From Streptomyces sp. NRRL S-350 (GTDB lineage Bacteria > Actinomycetota > Actinomycetes > Streptomycetales > Streptomycetaceae), in the NCBI RefSeq assembly GCF_000719705.1, contig NZ_JOHO01000027.1, positions 62,001 through 126,000 of the forward strand: a stretch of 64,000 nucleotides of DNA. The letters are read 5' to 3'. The notes under the pieces were generated by a model that did not search any database, was not told where the DNA came from, and saw only the letters and a list, made by a program, of their open reading frames with translations. The position numbers were made by a program, and so were the translations under genes. Of the stretch, positions 33,521 to 47,664 are shown piece by piece (position 1 is the first letter of the stretch; each line of letters starts with the position of its first letter).

Positions 33521-34057
33521 ATGGCAGACGGCGCGACTCTGGGCAGCGAAGTCGAACTCGAGACGAGTCGCCTGCTGCTCAGACCTTGGCGGGTAGCCGA
33601 GGCTGTCGTCCAGCGTGAGCTGTGGACCGAACGAGATCCACGAGTGCCGCTGCACCGCCGAATCGACGCGGCCGGACACCCCACGGTCGCGGAGCTCGAG
33701 GATTCGATCCGCACCAACCAGCTGTGGTCGACCGGGTTGCTGGCGGTCGAGCGGAAGGCCTCTGGCGACGTCATCGGCTACTGCGGGCTGGTCGACAGCG
33801 GGCGAGGATCGGAAGGGGAACCGGAGCTGGCGTTCGAGCTGCTACGCCGGGTCTGGTGTCGGGGATACGCGACCGAGGCCTCACTCGCGGTTCTGGACTG
33901 GGCGCGATCGTCTGGACACGAACGCCTGTGGGCCACGGTCTGGGACTGGAACACCGCTTCTCGCCGCGTGCTGGCCAAGGTCGGGTTCACCGAGACCGAG
34001 CGGAAGGAAGTGGACGCCGTGCACGGGACCACCCTGTTCACCACGAGACGGCTCTGA
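33521..34057 (+). CDS. GNAT-family N-acetyltransferase
   Basis: A 178-residue RimJ/RimL-like acetyltransferase: LETSRLLLRPWRVAEAVVQR at the start, CoA-binding segment LAFELLRRVWCRGYATEASL, and RLWATVWDWNTASRRVLAKV with GFTETERK. The CoA loop has RGYATEA in place of the consensus QxxGxA, common in this family. Substrate unknown. Followed by a gene-free interval 34058-34432. Confidence 0.85.
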   Translation: MADGATLGSEVELETSRLLLRPWRVAEAVVQRELWTERDPRVPLHRRIDAAGHPTVAELEDSIRTNQLWSTGLLAVERKASGDVIGYCGLVDSGRGSEGEPELAFELLRRVWCRGYATEASLAVLDWARSSGHERLWATVWDWNTASRRVLAKVGFTETERKEVDAVHGTTLFTTRRL

Positions 34058-34432
34058 CACACCGACGTTCGGCCTTGCGGACGGCTCCGAGCCGCGACGG
34101 CAGGCGTCAAATGCCCGGTCCGTAGGCCGCCGGCGCGACGGTGTCGGAGCAACTGGTCGCAGCGGGCCACCGAGGGCAGCGGCTTGGCGGCCGGCGGACG
34201 GTGGTTGGGCTTCTGCGCTGGTGGACCCGCTGGTCGCCCTGGTCCCGGCAGCTCCGGACGCGCCGGAGAGATCAGGTCACCGGCCGCTGCAGCCTCAATG
34301 GCCCTTTCCCGTGAGGCATCCCCACAGACCACGCAGCGAGCCCTTCTGCTGCGCCTTCTCCTCTGCCGTCCGGGCACGGGCCTGGGCCGCGCTGATCTGC
34401 CGGTGCTCTTCGAGGAACATCCGGGTGAAATG

Positions 34433-35266
34433 CTACTGCCGCGCGCTGTCGGCCTGCTGCTCCTCCTCGCGGCGCCGTAGCGCCTCCAGTTGCCCGGGGG
34501 TCCGGGGCCGCATCTCGGGGCGCAGCGTGCTGCCGTCGGTCATGGCGTCCCGGAGCAACGCGATGCACGCGGCGGCGTCCTGGGGGCGCTCGGCCGGGTC
34601 GCGGGCCGTGAGCCGCTGCACCACGGCCAGGTACGGCAGAGGTGCGAGGCGTCCGTCGTCGTCGTGGTGCAGCATGGCCACCAGGACCCGCCCGGCGCCG
34701 TAGAAGTCGGAACGCGCGTCGGCCGGCCGCTCCGGGGCGGCGAAGAAGCTGTCGTCCGCGGCGGGTACCGGCAGGCCGGGGAGCCCGGCGTCCAGGAGGA
34801 TGACGGGCCGGTCGAGGTCATCGGTGAGGAGGATGTTCGACGGCCGGACGCCACCGTGCGCGAGGCCGCCGGCGTGCAGGTGCTCCAGCCCGCGCAGGAC
34901 GTCGGTGACCAGGGTGCCGGCCGTGCGCGGGGCCCAATTGCCCACGGTGTCGGCGAGTTCGGCGGCGAGGGTGTGGCCTTCGAGGCGCTCCATGACGAGG
35001 AAGGAGGCGGGGGACCCGTCGGGCCCGGCGGTCGTGCCGCTGTCGTGGCAGGTGACGATCGTGGGCGACGGCTGCGACAGGACACGGACCCGGTCCTGGA
35101 AGCGCTGTGCGGCGTCGGTGCCGACCACGAACCTGATGGCGACGGGCCGCTGCGCGGCAGTGTCGACGGCCTGCCACACCCCTTCCCGCCCCGCCCCGGC
35201 CCCGCCGCCCGCCCCCAGGCGCCGCTCCACACCGTAGCGCCCTTCGACCACCCACCCCTGCTCCAC
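34433..35266 (-). CDS. Ser/Thr protein kinase-like protein, predicted pseudokinase
   Basis: A 277-residue protein with a kinase fold order: Gly loop LGAGGGAGAG, VAIR (about 45) in place of VAIK, hinge FLVMERLEGHTLAAEL, catalytic loop LAHGGVRPSNILLTDD in place of HRDVKPSN, LLDAGLP in place of DFG and APERP. The ATP-anchoring Lys is Arg, the catalytic-base Asp is Gly, and the DFG Phe is Ala; the metal-binding Asn and Asp remain. This predicts a nucleotide-binding or scaffold pseudokinase rather than an active enzyme. The C-terminal about 30 residues are Glu/Arg-rich and likely helical. It has no membrane helix. Confidence 0.8.
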   Translation of the reverse strand: MEQGWVVEGRYGVERRLGAGGGAGAGREGVWQAVDTAAQRPVAIRFVVGTDAAQRFQDRVRVLSQPSPTIVTCHDSGTTAGPDGSPASFLVMERLEGHTLAAELADTVGNWAPRTAGTLVTDVLRGLEHLHAGGLAHGGVRPSNILLTDDLDRPVILLDAGLPGLPVPAADDSFFAAPERPADARSDFYGAGRVLVAMLHHDDDGRLAPLPYLAVVQRLTARDPAERPQDAAACIALLRDAMTDGSTLRPEMRPRTPGQLEALRRREEEQQADSARQ

Positions 35267-35502
35267 GGATTCCCCCTCCGATGCCGGGCGTTGACGTACG
35301 TTCCTTCTCCCGCGCCAGGCTATGCGCGTCGCAGAGGGCGGTGCCAGCCCGGCACTTCGAGCTCTTGGCGTTCAGTCCCGGAGGAATACCGGCGGCACCC
35401 AGAGGACTGGCGGTGCCGCGCGAGCAGCGGTTGGCTCTGCTCATGCGAACGGGTTCTGGTCCGACTTCTGTGACGAGGTGACGCTGAGTGTGTCGGCCTC
35501 AT

Positions 35503-35640
35503 GTGAGTCGGCCCATCGCTGACGGGTGTCTGATGAGGGTGGCTGCGAGGGCTGTGAAGGCGAGGACATGGTCGGGTCGGCGTTCGTGGCATCGGTTGAG
35601 CCGGCGGAACGCCCCGAGCCGGGAGGGTTGGGTCGGCCGC
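35503..35640 (-). pseudogene. C-terminal remnant of an IS5-like transposase
   Basis: One frame, without a start, reads SRLGAFRRLNRCHERRPDHV then LAFTALAATLIRHPSAMG and stops: the usual FxxLxxxxxRRxDxxxAxxxLAxxLI ending of IS5-family transposases. Nothing of the catalytic core is adjacent. Boundaries are approximate. The surrounding 35267-35824 holds no gene, apart from an 18-bp direct repeat (CGGCCTCCCGCCGAACCG twice near 35678-35713). Confidence 0.55.
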
Positions 35641-35824
35641 GCGGCGAGGTGCCCGCCGTGGCAGGTCCTCTTCCGCACGGCCTCCCGCCGAACCGGGCGG
35701 CCTCCCGCCGAACCGCACGGCCTGAGCCCCGATCTGAGTACCCATGCTCAGGTCCGCAGGGCTGCGCCCCAGTAGCGTCGTGATCAAGACCGCAAGCAGA
35801 TCGGCCGACACGGGGGGCGAACGA

Positions 35825-36496
35825 ATGCAGACCAGTGACCGCACCACGACCCGCAGGTGGCCGGTGATCCTCGGCATGGTGCTCCCTCTCCTCCTGATCG
35901 GCGCGGTCGCATCCGGGACATGGGCCTGGGACCACGGTCACGGTCCGATCGCCAGGCACGACAGGCCCGGGACGGACGCCGGGAAGGCCCGGGACAGCAT
36001 CCAGAGCGCCCTCGAGGGCGCCGTGGGCGCCATCACCCCGCAGGTCGCGCACTCCGACGGCTGGTACTACGTGGTCCGCGACCCGGACCACTGGGACGGC
36101 GAGCCGGTGCAGACCTCCACCGTCTACCGCATGTGGTCGCTCCAGGCCCCGGTCGACCGCTCGAAGTACCAAGCCCTCGCCGACCAGCTCGCCCAGTACT
36201 GGACGGCGCACGGCTACGCCGTCGGCAAGTTCCGGAACTTCGTCGGCGCGAACACCGACACCTTCCCGACGGACGAACGGCAGATCTCCGCCACCTCGCC
36301 CGACGGCGTCCAGGTGACCCTGGAGATGGACACCCCGGGTGTGAGCCTGCAGGCCTCCGTGGACGGCGTCCGGTACGCGGGCACCGAGGTGTACGGGAAG
36401 GACCCCTCCCAGCCCGGCCGCCGGCTGGACGACTACTCGCACCAGCTGACCGTGACGCCACCGAGCAGGGACGACCCGTACTGGTCGCACCGCTGA
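35825..36496 (+). CDS. Membrane-anchored extracellular protein, unknown
   Basis: A 223-residue protein with one N-terminal membrane anchor (WPVILGMVLPLLLIGAVASG, about 14-35) and an extracytoplasmic domain (SDGWYYVVRDPDHWDGEPVQ, AQYWTAHGYAVGKFRNFVGA, SPDGVQVTLEMDTPG) ending HQLTVTPPSRDDPYWSHR. No Cys. The ATG at 35825 was chosen because it begins the positively charged cytoplasmic tail (MQTSDRTTTRR). No family is recognised. Confidence 0.6.
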   Translation: MQTSDRTTTRRWPVILGMVLPLLLIGAVASGTWAWDHGHGPIARHDRPGTDAGKARDSIQSALEGAVGAITPQVAHSDGWYYVVRDPDHWDGEPVQTSTVYRMWSLQAPVDRSKYQALADQLAQYWTAHGYAVGKFRNFVGANTDTFPTDERQISATSPDGVQVTLEMDTPGVSLQASVDGVRYAGTEVYGKDPSQPGRRLDDYSHQLTVTPPSRDDPYWSHR

Positions 36497-36597
36497 GCCG
36501 CGGCGGGCTGGTCCGCGGATCCTCCGTCTCGGCGCTCACCCTGGTCGGAGCCCGCGTCGGCGGTCCGGAGGGGGCCGGCGATCCGGGCAGCTGCTGC

Positions 36598-38145
36598 TCA
36601 GACCGCGAACCAGCGTTCGACGGCAGCCCGCAGGGCGGCCGGCTCGGCCGGGTCCGGGACGGGTGAGCCGCAGGCCCAGGCCACGTAGCCGTCGGGGCGG
36701 ATCAGCAGGCCGGTGAGGTCGGCCGGGCCGCCCTGCGCGATGACGAGGTCGACGGCGTCCTGTTCCTTCGGCAGTACGGCTGCCAGTGACTGGTCCTCGG
36801 TCAGGTCTATCAGCAACGGCCGGGCGGTCCGGGCGAGTTCGGCGAGCCGGACCTTCTTCGTTCCGGTGGTCAGCTCCAACTCCGGTGCGAAGTAGCCGAC
36901 TGCGGGGTGGGGATCGGTGACGCCCATCTCGTAGCGCACGTCGGTGCCCGCAGTGAGGTCGGCGAGGTGCTGGACGACCTCCTTGCGGGTGAGGAGTTCG
37001 GCGAAGAGTTCGCGCAGGGCGGTGGTGTCGCTGCCCGGTGCGGTGAGCGCGGACTGTGCTTCGGCGTTGAGCACCATGCGGCGGGCGGCTTGGCGGCGCT
37101 CGGTGTCGTAGCTGTCGAGCAGGCCGGGCGGGGCGGTGTCGCGCAGTGCGGCGGCGAGCTTCCAGCCGAGGTTGGCGGCGTCCTGCAGGCCGAGGTTCAG
37201 CCCGGGGCCGCCGCCGGAGGTGTAGACGTGGGCGGCGTCGCCGATCAGAAAGACCCGGCGGTCGCGGAACCGGTCGGCGACCCGGGTGTTGCCGCCGGTC
37301 AGCCGCCGCAGCACGTGCGGGCCCGTTCCGTCCGGCGGGCCGAGCGGCAGGTCGACGCCGAGGACCCGGCGGATGCTCGACTCCATTTCGGCCAGGGTCA
37401 TCGGCTTGTCCGAGGCGGGCTGGTCCCACTCGGTGGTGCTGACCAGCGGCGGCTGGCCGGGGAACGGCGCGTAGGAGAAGCCGCCCTGGTCGGTGCGGTG
37501 GGGCAGGAAGGGCAGGACCGGCCCGTGGCCGGGGATGACGAGGGCGCCGTTGACCGGGTCGACCCAGTCGGCCGGGACGGTGGCGTGGGCGGTGCGGTTG
37601 GTGCGGCGGTCGTAGCTGACGCCGGGGAACCCGATTCCGGAGAGCTTGCGGGTGACGCTGCGCGCGCCGTCCGCGCCGACCACGTAGCGGGCGCGGAGCT
37701 GCTGGTCGCCGTCGGGGCCGGTGATGTCGAGGGTGACGGAGTCCTCGTCCTGGGTGACGGCACCGACCCGGTGTCCGCGCCGCAGGTCGACGCCGAGTGC
37801 GCGGGCGCGCTCCTCCAGGACCTGGACGATGCGGTGCTGCGGGGCGGCCAGGCCGAAGACGGGGCTGTCGTCCAGCAGGCCGAGGTTGAGGCCCATGGCG
37901 GCGAACATGAAGTAGGCGGAGTTCGGCAGCGGGGGCTCCGGGCTGCCGCTGAGCGGTTCGTACAGGCCGCGGTGGTCGGCGAGGCGCACCACCTGGCCGA
38001 GCAGGCCGTTGGCCTTGGGTTCGGTGCTGGGCTGTGGGAGCTGCTCCAGCACGATCGGGCGGATGCCGGCCAGGCTCAGCTCGCAGGCCAGCATCAGCCC
38101 GTTGGGGCCGCCTCCCACGATGATCACGTCGGCTGTCACGGTCAC
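36598..38145 (-). CDS. FAD-dependent aromatic monooxygenase (rifampicin monooxygenase/PgaE-like)
   Basis: A 515-residue class A flavoprotein. FAD Rossmann motif DVIIVGGGPNGLMLACELSL, DG motif RYVVGADGARSVTRKLSGIG, GD motif VFLIGDAAHVYTSGGGPGLN (about 283-303). The C-terminal about 120 residues form the thioredoxin-like domain seen in polyketide hydroxylases and rifampicin monooxygenase (RPDGYVAWACG). Immediately upstream on the same strand is a TetR regulator (60-bp gap). Close to the PKS locus but on the opposite strand, so it could act on the product or on xenobiotics. Confidence 0.88.
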   Translation of the reverse strand: MTVTADVIIVGGGPNGLMLACELSLAGIRPIVLEQLPQPSTEPKANGLLGQVVRLADHRGLYEPLSGSPEPPLPNSAYFMFAAMGLNLGLLDDSPVFGLAAPQHRIVQVLEERARALGVDLRRGHRVGAVTQDEDSVTLDITGPDGDQQLRARYVVGADGARSVTRKLSGIGFPGVSYDRRTNRTAHATVPADWVDPVNGALVIPGHGPVLPFLPHRTDQGGFSYAPFPGQPPLVSTTEWDQPASDKPMTLAEMESSIRRVLGVDLPLGPPDGTGPHVLRRLTGGNTRVADRFRDRRVFLIGDAAHVYTSGGGPGLNLGLQDAANLGWKLAAALRDTAPPGLLDSYDTERRQAARRMVLNAEAQSALTAPGSDTTALRELFAELLTRKEVVQHLADLTAGTDVRYEMGVTDPHPAVGYFAPELELTTGTKKVRLAELARTARPLLIDLTEDQSLAAVLPKEQDAVDLVIAQGGPADLTGLLIRPDGYVAWACGSPVPDPAEPAALRAAVERWFAV

Positions 38146-38204
38146 GTCTCCTTGGTGCGAACGGGAATGGGTGGCACCGGAAGTCAGGGGGTCGCCGCTC
38201 TTCG

Positions 38205-38837
38205 CTACGGGACCGGCAGGCCGGCGGCGAGTTGGTCGAAGACCTGGGCCAGGACCGCGCCGAGCGGCACGGGTTCGTCGGCGCGCAGGCTGTGCTCGAC
38301 GGCCACGGCGCTGCCGGCCGCGACCACGGCCGCGACCAGCTTCGGGTAGACGTCGCGTTCGGCGTCGGTGCCGGTGCGCCGCGCGACGGCCTTGGCCAAC
38401 TCCTGCTGGGCGGCGGCGTTGGCCTTGACGATCTCACCGGCCAGCGCGGGTTCGGCCAGCATCAGCCGCACCCCCTCGCGCCACCGCTCGTTCTGCGGCG
38501 CGGAGCTGTCCGGCGGCACGAACTGGGCCAGGACTGCGTGGAGCAGCGACTCCCACAGCGGTTCGCCGACCGGGCGGGCGAGCAGGTCGTCCGCGACCCG
38601 GAGCATCCGCTCCAGGTGGCTGGCGGCGATCGCCTCGGCCTTACCGGCGAAGTAGTTGCGGAAGGTGCGGACGGAGACGTTGGCCTCGGCAGCGATCCGG
38701 TCGACCGTCACGTCGGCCCAGCCGTGCAGGACGCAGAGCCGGATCGCCGCCTGGCTCAGCGCGACCCGGGTCTCCCGCTTCTTGCGCTCCCGGAGTCCGG
38801 GCTGCCCCGTCGTGCGGGCCTCGTCTGTGGGTGCCAT
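38205..38837 (-). CDS. TetR/AcrR family regulator
   Basis: A 210-residue repressor: AIRLCVLHGWADVTVDRIAA and VSVRTFRNYFAGKAEAIAAS form the HTH, and the C-terminal domain ends DQLAAGLPVP (MftR/TetR_C_17-like). The RNYF variant is typical of mycofactocin-type TetR proteins. It precedes and probably controls the flavin monooxygenase; two palindromes (38854-38876, 38884-38899) lie directly upstream of its ATG. Confidence 0.9.
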   Translation of the reverse strand: MAPTDEARTTGQPGLRERKKRETRVALSQAAIRLCVLHGWADVTVDRIAAEANVSVRTFRNYFAGKAEAIAASHLERMLRVADDLLARPVGEPLWESLLHAVLAQFVPPDSSAPQNERWREGVRLMLAEPALAGEIVKANAAAQQELAKAVARRTGTDAERDVYPKLVAAVVAAGSAVAVEHSLRADEPVPLGAVLAQVFDQLAAGLPVP

Positions 38838-38853
38838 GAGAGCAGCATAGGAA

Positions 38854-38876
38854 AATCTTGCCGTCTCGGCAAGATT
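38854..38876. promoter_or_regulatory. Operator 1, AATCTTGCC-N5-GGCAAGATT
   Basis: Perfect 9-bp arms just upstream of the TetR ATG at 38837. It shares the TTGCC/GGCAA half-sites with operator 2. Confidence 0.75.
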
Positions 38877-38883
38877 ACCGGAT

Positions 38884-38899
38884 CGGCAAATATTTGCCG
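38884..38899. promoter_or_regulatory. Operator 2, perfect palindrome CGGCAAATATTTGCCG
   Basis: A 16-bp perfect palindrome 8 bases from operator 1, with the same GGCAA/TTGCC half-site. The AT-rich centre may overlap the promoter -10. Confidence 0.75.
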
Positions 38900-39598
38900 G
38901 GGTTGCCCGCCGGGCCGCGAAGGCGCCGCATGCCTGCTCACCCGCGTCAGCGAGCCGGAAGTCGACCGGCGCCAGGCCGAGTTCGTGAGGTCGGCCGCGC
39001 CGCCCGCCCGACCACCCGGCCCCGCCCGACCACCCGGACCCGACCTGCCGCCCGGACCCGACCTGCCGCCCGGCACACCCCGTCGGCAGTCGGTCAGGGT
39101 CACCGTGGCGACTTCCGGCCGCCTGCACGGTTCGCGGCACCGGGTGGGGCTGCTCGACCACGCCGGGTGCAGCAACTGGTATTCACATTTTGCTTTCTTA
39201 AACAAGGGCGCATAGGAGCGTTAGCAGGGCGCTAAGTTGCGTGGCTGGGCGCGCAGAGGGGGCACGTCCGACTGGCTTTGCGCCGGGCCCCTTGCCAAAT
39301 CCCCGTCCGTGCGGCTGGATGGTCCCCAATCACGCTCCTCGGTGGTGTCTCCATCGGGTCGCCGTCCCGGCCTTCGCGAAATCCCTTACACGTCACGCCT
39401 GTTGACTGCAGGGAGTCTCGCCGCCGGTTCTCCGTAGCGGGTTCGGTGCCGCCGTTGCCGGCGGCCTCTGCCGCGGCCTTCCGGCCGTCTCCCGTGCGGA
39501 CCGCTGCCCGATCAGCGTGACCGGTTGCGTCGCGGCTCGCGACGCGGTGGTCGTCCGCGCAGTTCGCGGACGCGCAATTCGAGTGTCGAGTGGTGGTC
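38900..39598. other. About 700-bp gene-free region upstream of the PKS locus
   Basis: Contains tandem GACC(T)GCCGCCCGG-type repeats (about 39001-39075) and a TTAGC-N5-GCTAA inverted repeat (about 39221-39236). TTGACT at about 39401 is a possible -35 for the PKS operon. The AT-richer patch at 39180-39210 is unusual here and may be promoter DNA. No coding frame is convincing. Confidence 0.4.
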
Positions 39599-39901
39599 AT
39601 GTCTGCCCACGCCAGGTCCGATCCGCCGGAACCGTCCGATCCCCCGGCCATGCCCGACCCCCCGCCCGTGCCCGACCCAGCGCCCCGGCCGAATCCGGCA
39701 GGGCTGGTGGTCCTGCGCGGCGGCCCGCCCGGGCTTTCGCCCCTGCACCGGATCCCGGAGGCCCAGCCGGCCCCCTCCCGGGTCGTCATCACCTTCTACG
39801 GGCGGCACCAGCACTTCGAGCGCACCCGCAGGACCGAGTCCGTGCGCGACGTGCAGCTACCGGTCTTCCAGTGGACCTACAGCACAGCGGTCGCGGAGTA
39901 G
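39599..39901 (+). CDS. DUF5988-like small protein, first gene of the PKS locus
   Basis: A 100-residue protein with a Pro/Asp-rich N-terminus and a conserved C-terminal half: GLVVLRGGPPGLSPLHRIPE, VVITFYGRHQHFERTRRTES, QLPVFQWTYSTAVAE. The VLxGGP...HFE(R/P)T...FxWTxxTxVAE pattern is that of DUF5988 proteins found beside polyketide genes. Start codon uncertain (GTG 39590, 39593 or ATG 39599). The stop is 28 bases before the PKS start. Function unknown; a small accessory role is inferred from the context. Confidence 0.6.
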   Translation: MSAHARSDPPEPSDPPAMPDPPPVPDPAPRPNPAGLVVLRGGPPGLSPLHRIPEAQPAPSRVVITFYGRHQHFERTRRTESVRDVQLPVFQWTYSTAVAE

Positions 39902-39929
39902 CGCGGCCTCGGAACGGGAGGGACCGAAC

Positions 39930-45383
<5,454 letters not shown>

Positions 45384-45438
45384 GGCCGACACCGTGGCGC
45401 ACGGGCGAACGCGCCCGTGCGCCCGTCCGGGCCACCCT

Positions 45439-45522
45439 GACGCCCCACCGAACGCCCCACCGGACGCCCCACCGAACGCCCCACCGGACGCTCCACCGGA
45501 CGCCCCACCGGACGCTCCACCG
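45439..45522 (+). repeat. 12-bp tandem repeat x7 between PKS and methyltransferase
   Basis: Units of the form (G/A)ACGCCCCACCG, with two GACGCTCCACCG variants, run without interruption from 45439 to 45522. The array ends 20 bases before the AGGAGG site of the methyltransferase gene. It is a multiple of three, and an open frame runs through it, so it may be translated as repeated D/N-A-P-P. Confidence 0.9.
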
Positions 45523-45542
45523 AACGACACAGGAGGACTCCC

Positions 45543-46565
45543 ATGGCCTCAGCCCCCGAACGTCCACTGCCGGACGGTTTCCTGACCCTCGAAGGGCAAC
45601 AGCGGTTCCTCGACACCTTCCTACCGGTCCGCAACCGGGTGCTCCGCGAGTTCTACCACGGGCCCCGCACCCGCGACCGGGCCCCGCGGACGGCGGCCCC
45701 CGCATGGCGGGCGGCGATCCGCCTGCTGGGCACCCGCACCGACGAGACCGTCCCCGAGCTGTACCGGCTGTACTACAACCGGCTGTTCGCCGCGATCTGG
45801 CTGGCGCTGAACTGGGGGCCCTACACCCCCGCGATCCGTCAGCTCCCCGACCCGCTCCAGCGCATCCACCTCTCCCAGGTCAACTCCGTGGACACCTGCT
45901 GGCGGCCCGCCGTGGAGAGCGCTCCCCCCGACGGCCTCCTCGTCGAGGTCGGCACCGGACTCAGCGACGGCTGGGCCCGCCTCGCCCTCCTGATGCCGCA
46001 GGCCCGGATCGTGACGATCACCATCGAGCGGGACCAGGCTGAGATCGGCCGCCGCATCGCCCGGGAACTCGGTCTCCACGACCGGGTCCGGTTCAGGGTG
46101 GGCGACGTCTTCTCCCCCGGGACCACCCAGGACCTGGCCGGCCAGGCCGACGCCGTCACCGCCATGGGCGTCATCCCGCACTTCCCCCCGCCCCGCAAGG
46201 CGGAAGGCCTCCGCGCGATGGCCGCCATGCTCAAACCCGGCAGCCCGCTCCTGGTCTTCGACGCCTACCGGACCCGGCCGTTCTCCCCCTTCATGCGGCG
46301 AGCGCTCATCAGCTCCCTCAGCTGGTACCCGAGCGGCGCGGACTTCCGCACCGCCCTCGACGAGGCCGGCCTGCGCCCGCTGCGGTTCGACATCCACCCG
46401 CCCGCGCACTGCCTCCCCTTCGCGGACGACACCCGCGCAACGGCGGCCCTGCGCGAGGAGTTCGGCCCCCTCATCGCCTGGACCTTCCCGAGGATCGTCA
46501 GCGGCTTCATGAAGGGCCTGCTCAAACCGCAAGAGTCGGTCTACCTCTCAGCCGTCCGGAAGTGA
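45543..46565 (+). CDS. SAM-dependent methyltransferase
   Basis: A 340-residue class I methyltransferase. SAM motif I is LLVEVGTGLSDGWARLAL (about 132-149), followed by the acidic end of strand 2 IVTITIERDQAEIG and motif DRVRFRVGDVFSP; post-motif DAVTAMGVIPHFPPPRKAEG and LKPGSPLLVFDAYRTRP. An about 120-residue helical N-terminal extension precedes the fold. AGGAGG lies 6 bases before the ATG. Downstream of the PKS in the same orientation; it probably C- or O-methylates the polyketide. Confidence 0.85.
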   Translation: MASAPERPLPDGFLTLEGQQRFLDTFLPVRNRVLREFYHGPRTRDRAPRTAAPAWRAAIRLLGTRTDETVPELYRLYYNRLFAAIWLALNWGPYTPAIRQLPDPLQRIHLSQVNSVDTCWRPAVESAPPDGLLVEVGTGLSDGWARLALLMPQARIVTITIERDQAEIGRRIARELGLHDRVRFRVGDVFSPGTTQDLAGQADAVTAMGVIPHFPPPRKAEGLRAMAAMLKPGSPLLVFDAYRTRPFSPFMRRALISSLSWYPSGADFRTALDEAGLRPLRFDIHPPAHCLPFADDTRATAALREEFGPLIAWTFPRIVSGFMKGLLKPQESVYLSAVRK

Positions 46566-46615
46566 CCCGCCGCCACGCTCCCACCGCCGCCCGCCACCAC
46601 CGGAGGTGCCCGCCC

Positions 46616-47593
46616 ATGGACCGGTCCCGATCGGCGAGTCCCGCCGACGAACACACCCGGAAGCCCGCCTCCGCGACCGGACGACGGTGGCGTGCCCCGG
46701 TCACGGCGTGGGCCCTGACCGGGGCGGTCCTCCTGACCGCGGAAGCCTGGGTGATGGGCCGCTGGGCCGTCGGCGGTGCCCGGTGGTTCCCCGCCGGCAC
46801 GTACGGGCTCAGCCCCGGCCGGGCCCGGATCCTGGACGCCTACCAGCTCCTCAGCATCGCGGGAGCCGTCGGCAGCACGGCCTGGTCCGCCTGGTACAGC
46901 CTGCGACAACGGGCCCTCGCCGTCGAGACCATGGTGCTCCTCGGATACCTGTCGGCCTTCTGGCTGATGCCGGTCGTCGACTACCACGGCCAGGTGGCCG
47001 CCTACAGCAAGCACCTGATCGCGACCGACGACTGGGGCGCCTACCTCCCCGGGTGGCACGGGCCCTCCCCCGCCACCCACCCCCAGCCGCTCTTCGTCGG
47101 ATGGTTCGCCCTCGCCGAGGCCGTGATGTGGGCCCTGCCCACCCTCTGGGTCCTCGATCGCGCCGAACGCCGCCGGCCCGGGCTGTCCGCGGCCCGGCTG
47201 ACCCTGATCGCCTTCACCGCGGCCATGGCCGTCGAGGTGGTGCTGGAACCCGTCATGGTCTTCAGCGGCGCGTACGTCTACGCCCGGGCCGTCCCCCAGC
47301 TGACCGTCTTCGCCGGGCACTGGTACCAGGTCCCCGTCTACGCGATGGTCATCGCGGCGACGGTGTACGGCGTCCTGCCCGCCCTGCTCTGCCACCACCA
47401 CCGGCACCGGCCCCGCGGCGCGTCCGTCCTCCGCGGGCTGGCGGCACTGCCACCACGGGTCCGCCCCTGGACGGCACTGCTGGCGGTCGTCGGCGTCACA
47501 CAGACCGCCTTCCTGGCACTGGCCGCCGGCTACGCCCTGATCCCGGCACTCACCCGTGCGCCCGCGGTCGAGCTCCCCACACACCTCCGGTGA
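46616..47593 (+). CDS. AveC-like membrane protein (spirocyclase family candidate)
   Basis: A 325-residue integral membrane protein with about seven helices (APVTAWALTGAVLLTAEAWV; LLSIAGAVGSTAWSAWYSL; LLGYLSAFWLMPVVDYHGQV; LFVGWFALAEAVMWALPTLW; LTLIAFTAAMAVEVVLEPVM; WYQVPVYAMVIAATVYGVLP; LAVVGVTQTAFLALAAGYAL). Layout and the elements DYHGQV, DDWGAYLPGWHGPSP, VLEPVMVFSGAYVYA and FAGHWYQVPVYAM resemble the AveC family, whose founding member forms the avermectin spiroketal. CGGAGGTG lies 8 bases before the ATG at 46616. Assignment rests on motif recall; if right, the product may be cyclised or spiroketal-like. Confidence 0.6.
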   Translation: MDRSRSASPADEHTRKPASATGRRWRAPVTAWALTGAVLLTAEAWVMGRWAVGGARWFPAGTYGLSPGRARILDAYQLLSIAGAVGSTAWSAWYSLRQRALAVETMVLLGYLSAFWLMPVVDYHGQVAAYSKHLIATDDWGAYLPGWHGPSPATHPQPLFVGWFALAEAVMWALPTLWVLDRAERRRPGLSAARLTLIAFTAAMAVEVVLEPVMVFSGAYVYARAVPQLTVFAGHWYQVPVYAMVIAATVYGVLPALLCHHHRHRPRGASVLRGLAALPPRVRPWTALLAVVGVTQTAFLALAAGYALIPALTRAPAVELPTHLR

Positions 47594-47647
47594 CGCCGGA
47601 CGCCGAGGGTGACCCCGGACGCCGAGAGTGACCCCGGACGCCGAGGG
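47591..47647 (+). repeat. 19-bp tandem repeat x3 between AveC-like and flavoenzyme genes
   Basis: TGACGCCGGACGCCGAGGG, TGACCCCGGACGCCGAGAG and TGACCCCGGACGCCGAGGG follow one another; the first TGA is the stop codon of the AveC-like gene. The array ends 4 bases before the GGAGAGG site of the next gene. Confidence 0.9.
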
Positions 47648-47664
47648 TACGGAGAGGAACGCCC

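Noticed and set aside
32657..33679. 340-codon minus-strand open frame in the 32.5-33.5 kb gap
   Set aside because: No domain, overlaps the start of a real GNAT gene, and composition is that of a shadow frame.
45439..45522. 12-bp array considered as a replication iteron or CRISPR
   Set aside because: No spacers, no AT-rich region or replication gene nearby; a simple tandem repeat.
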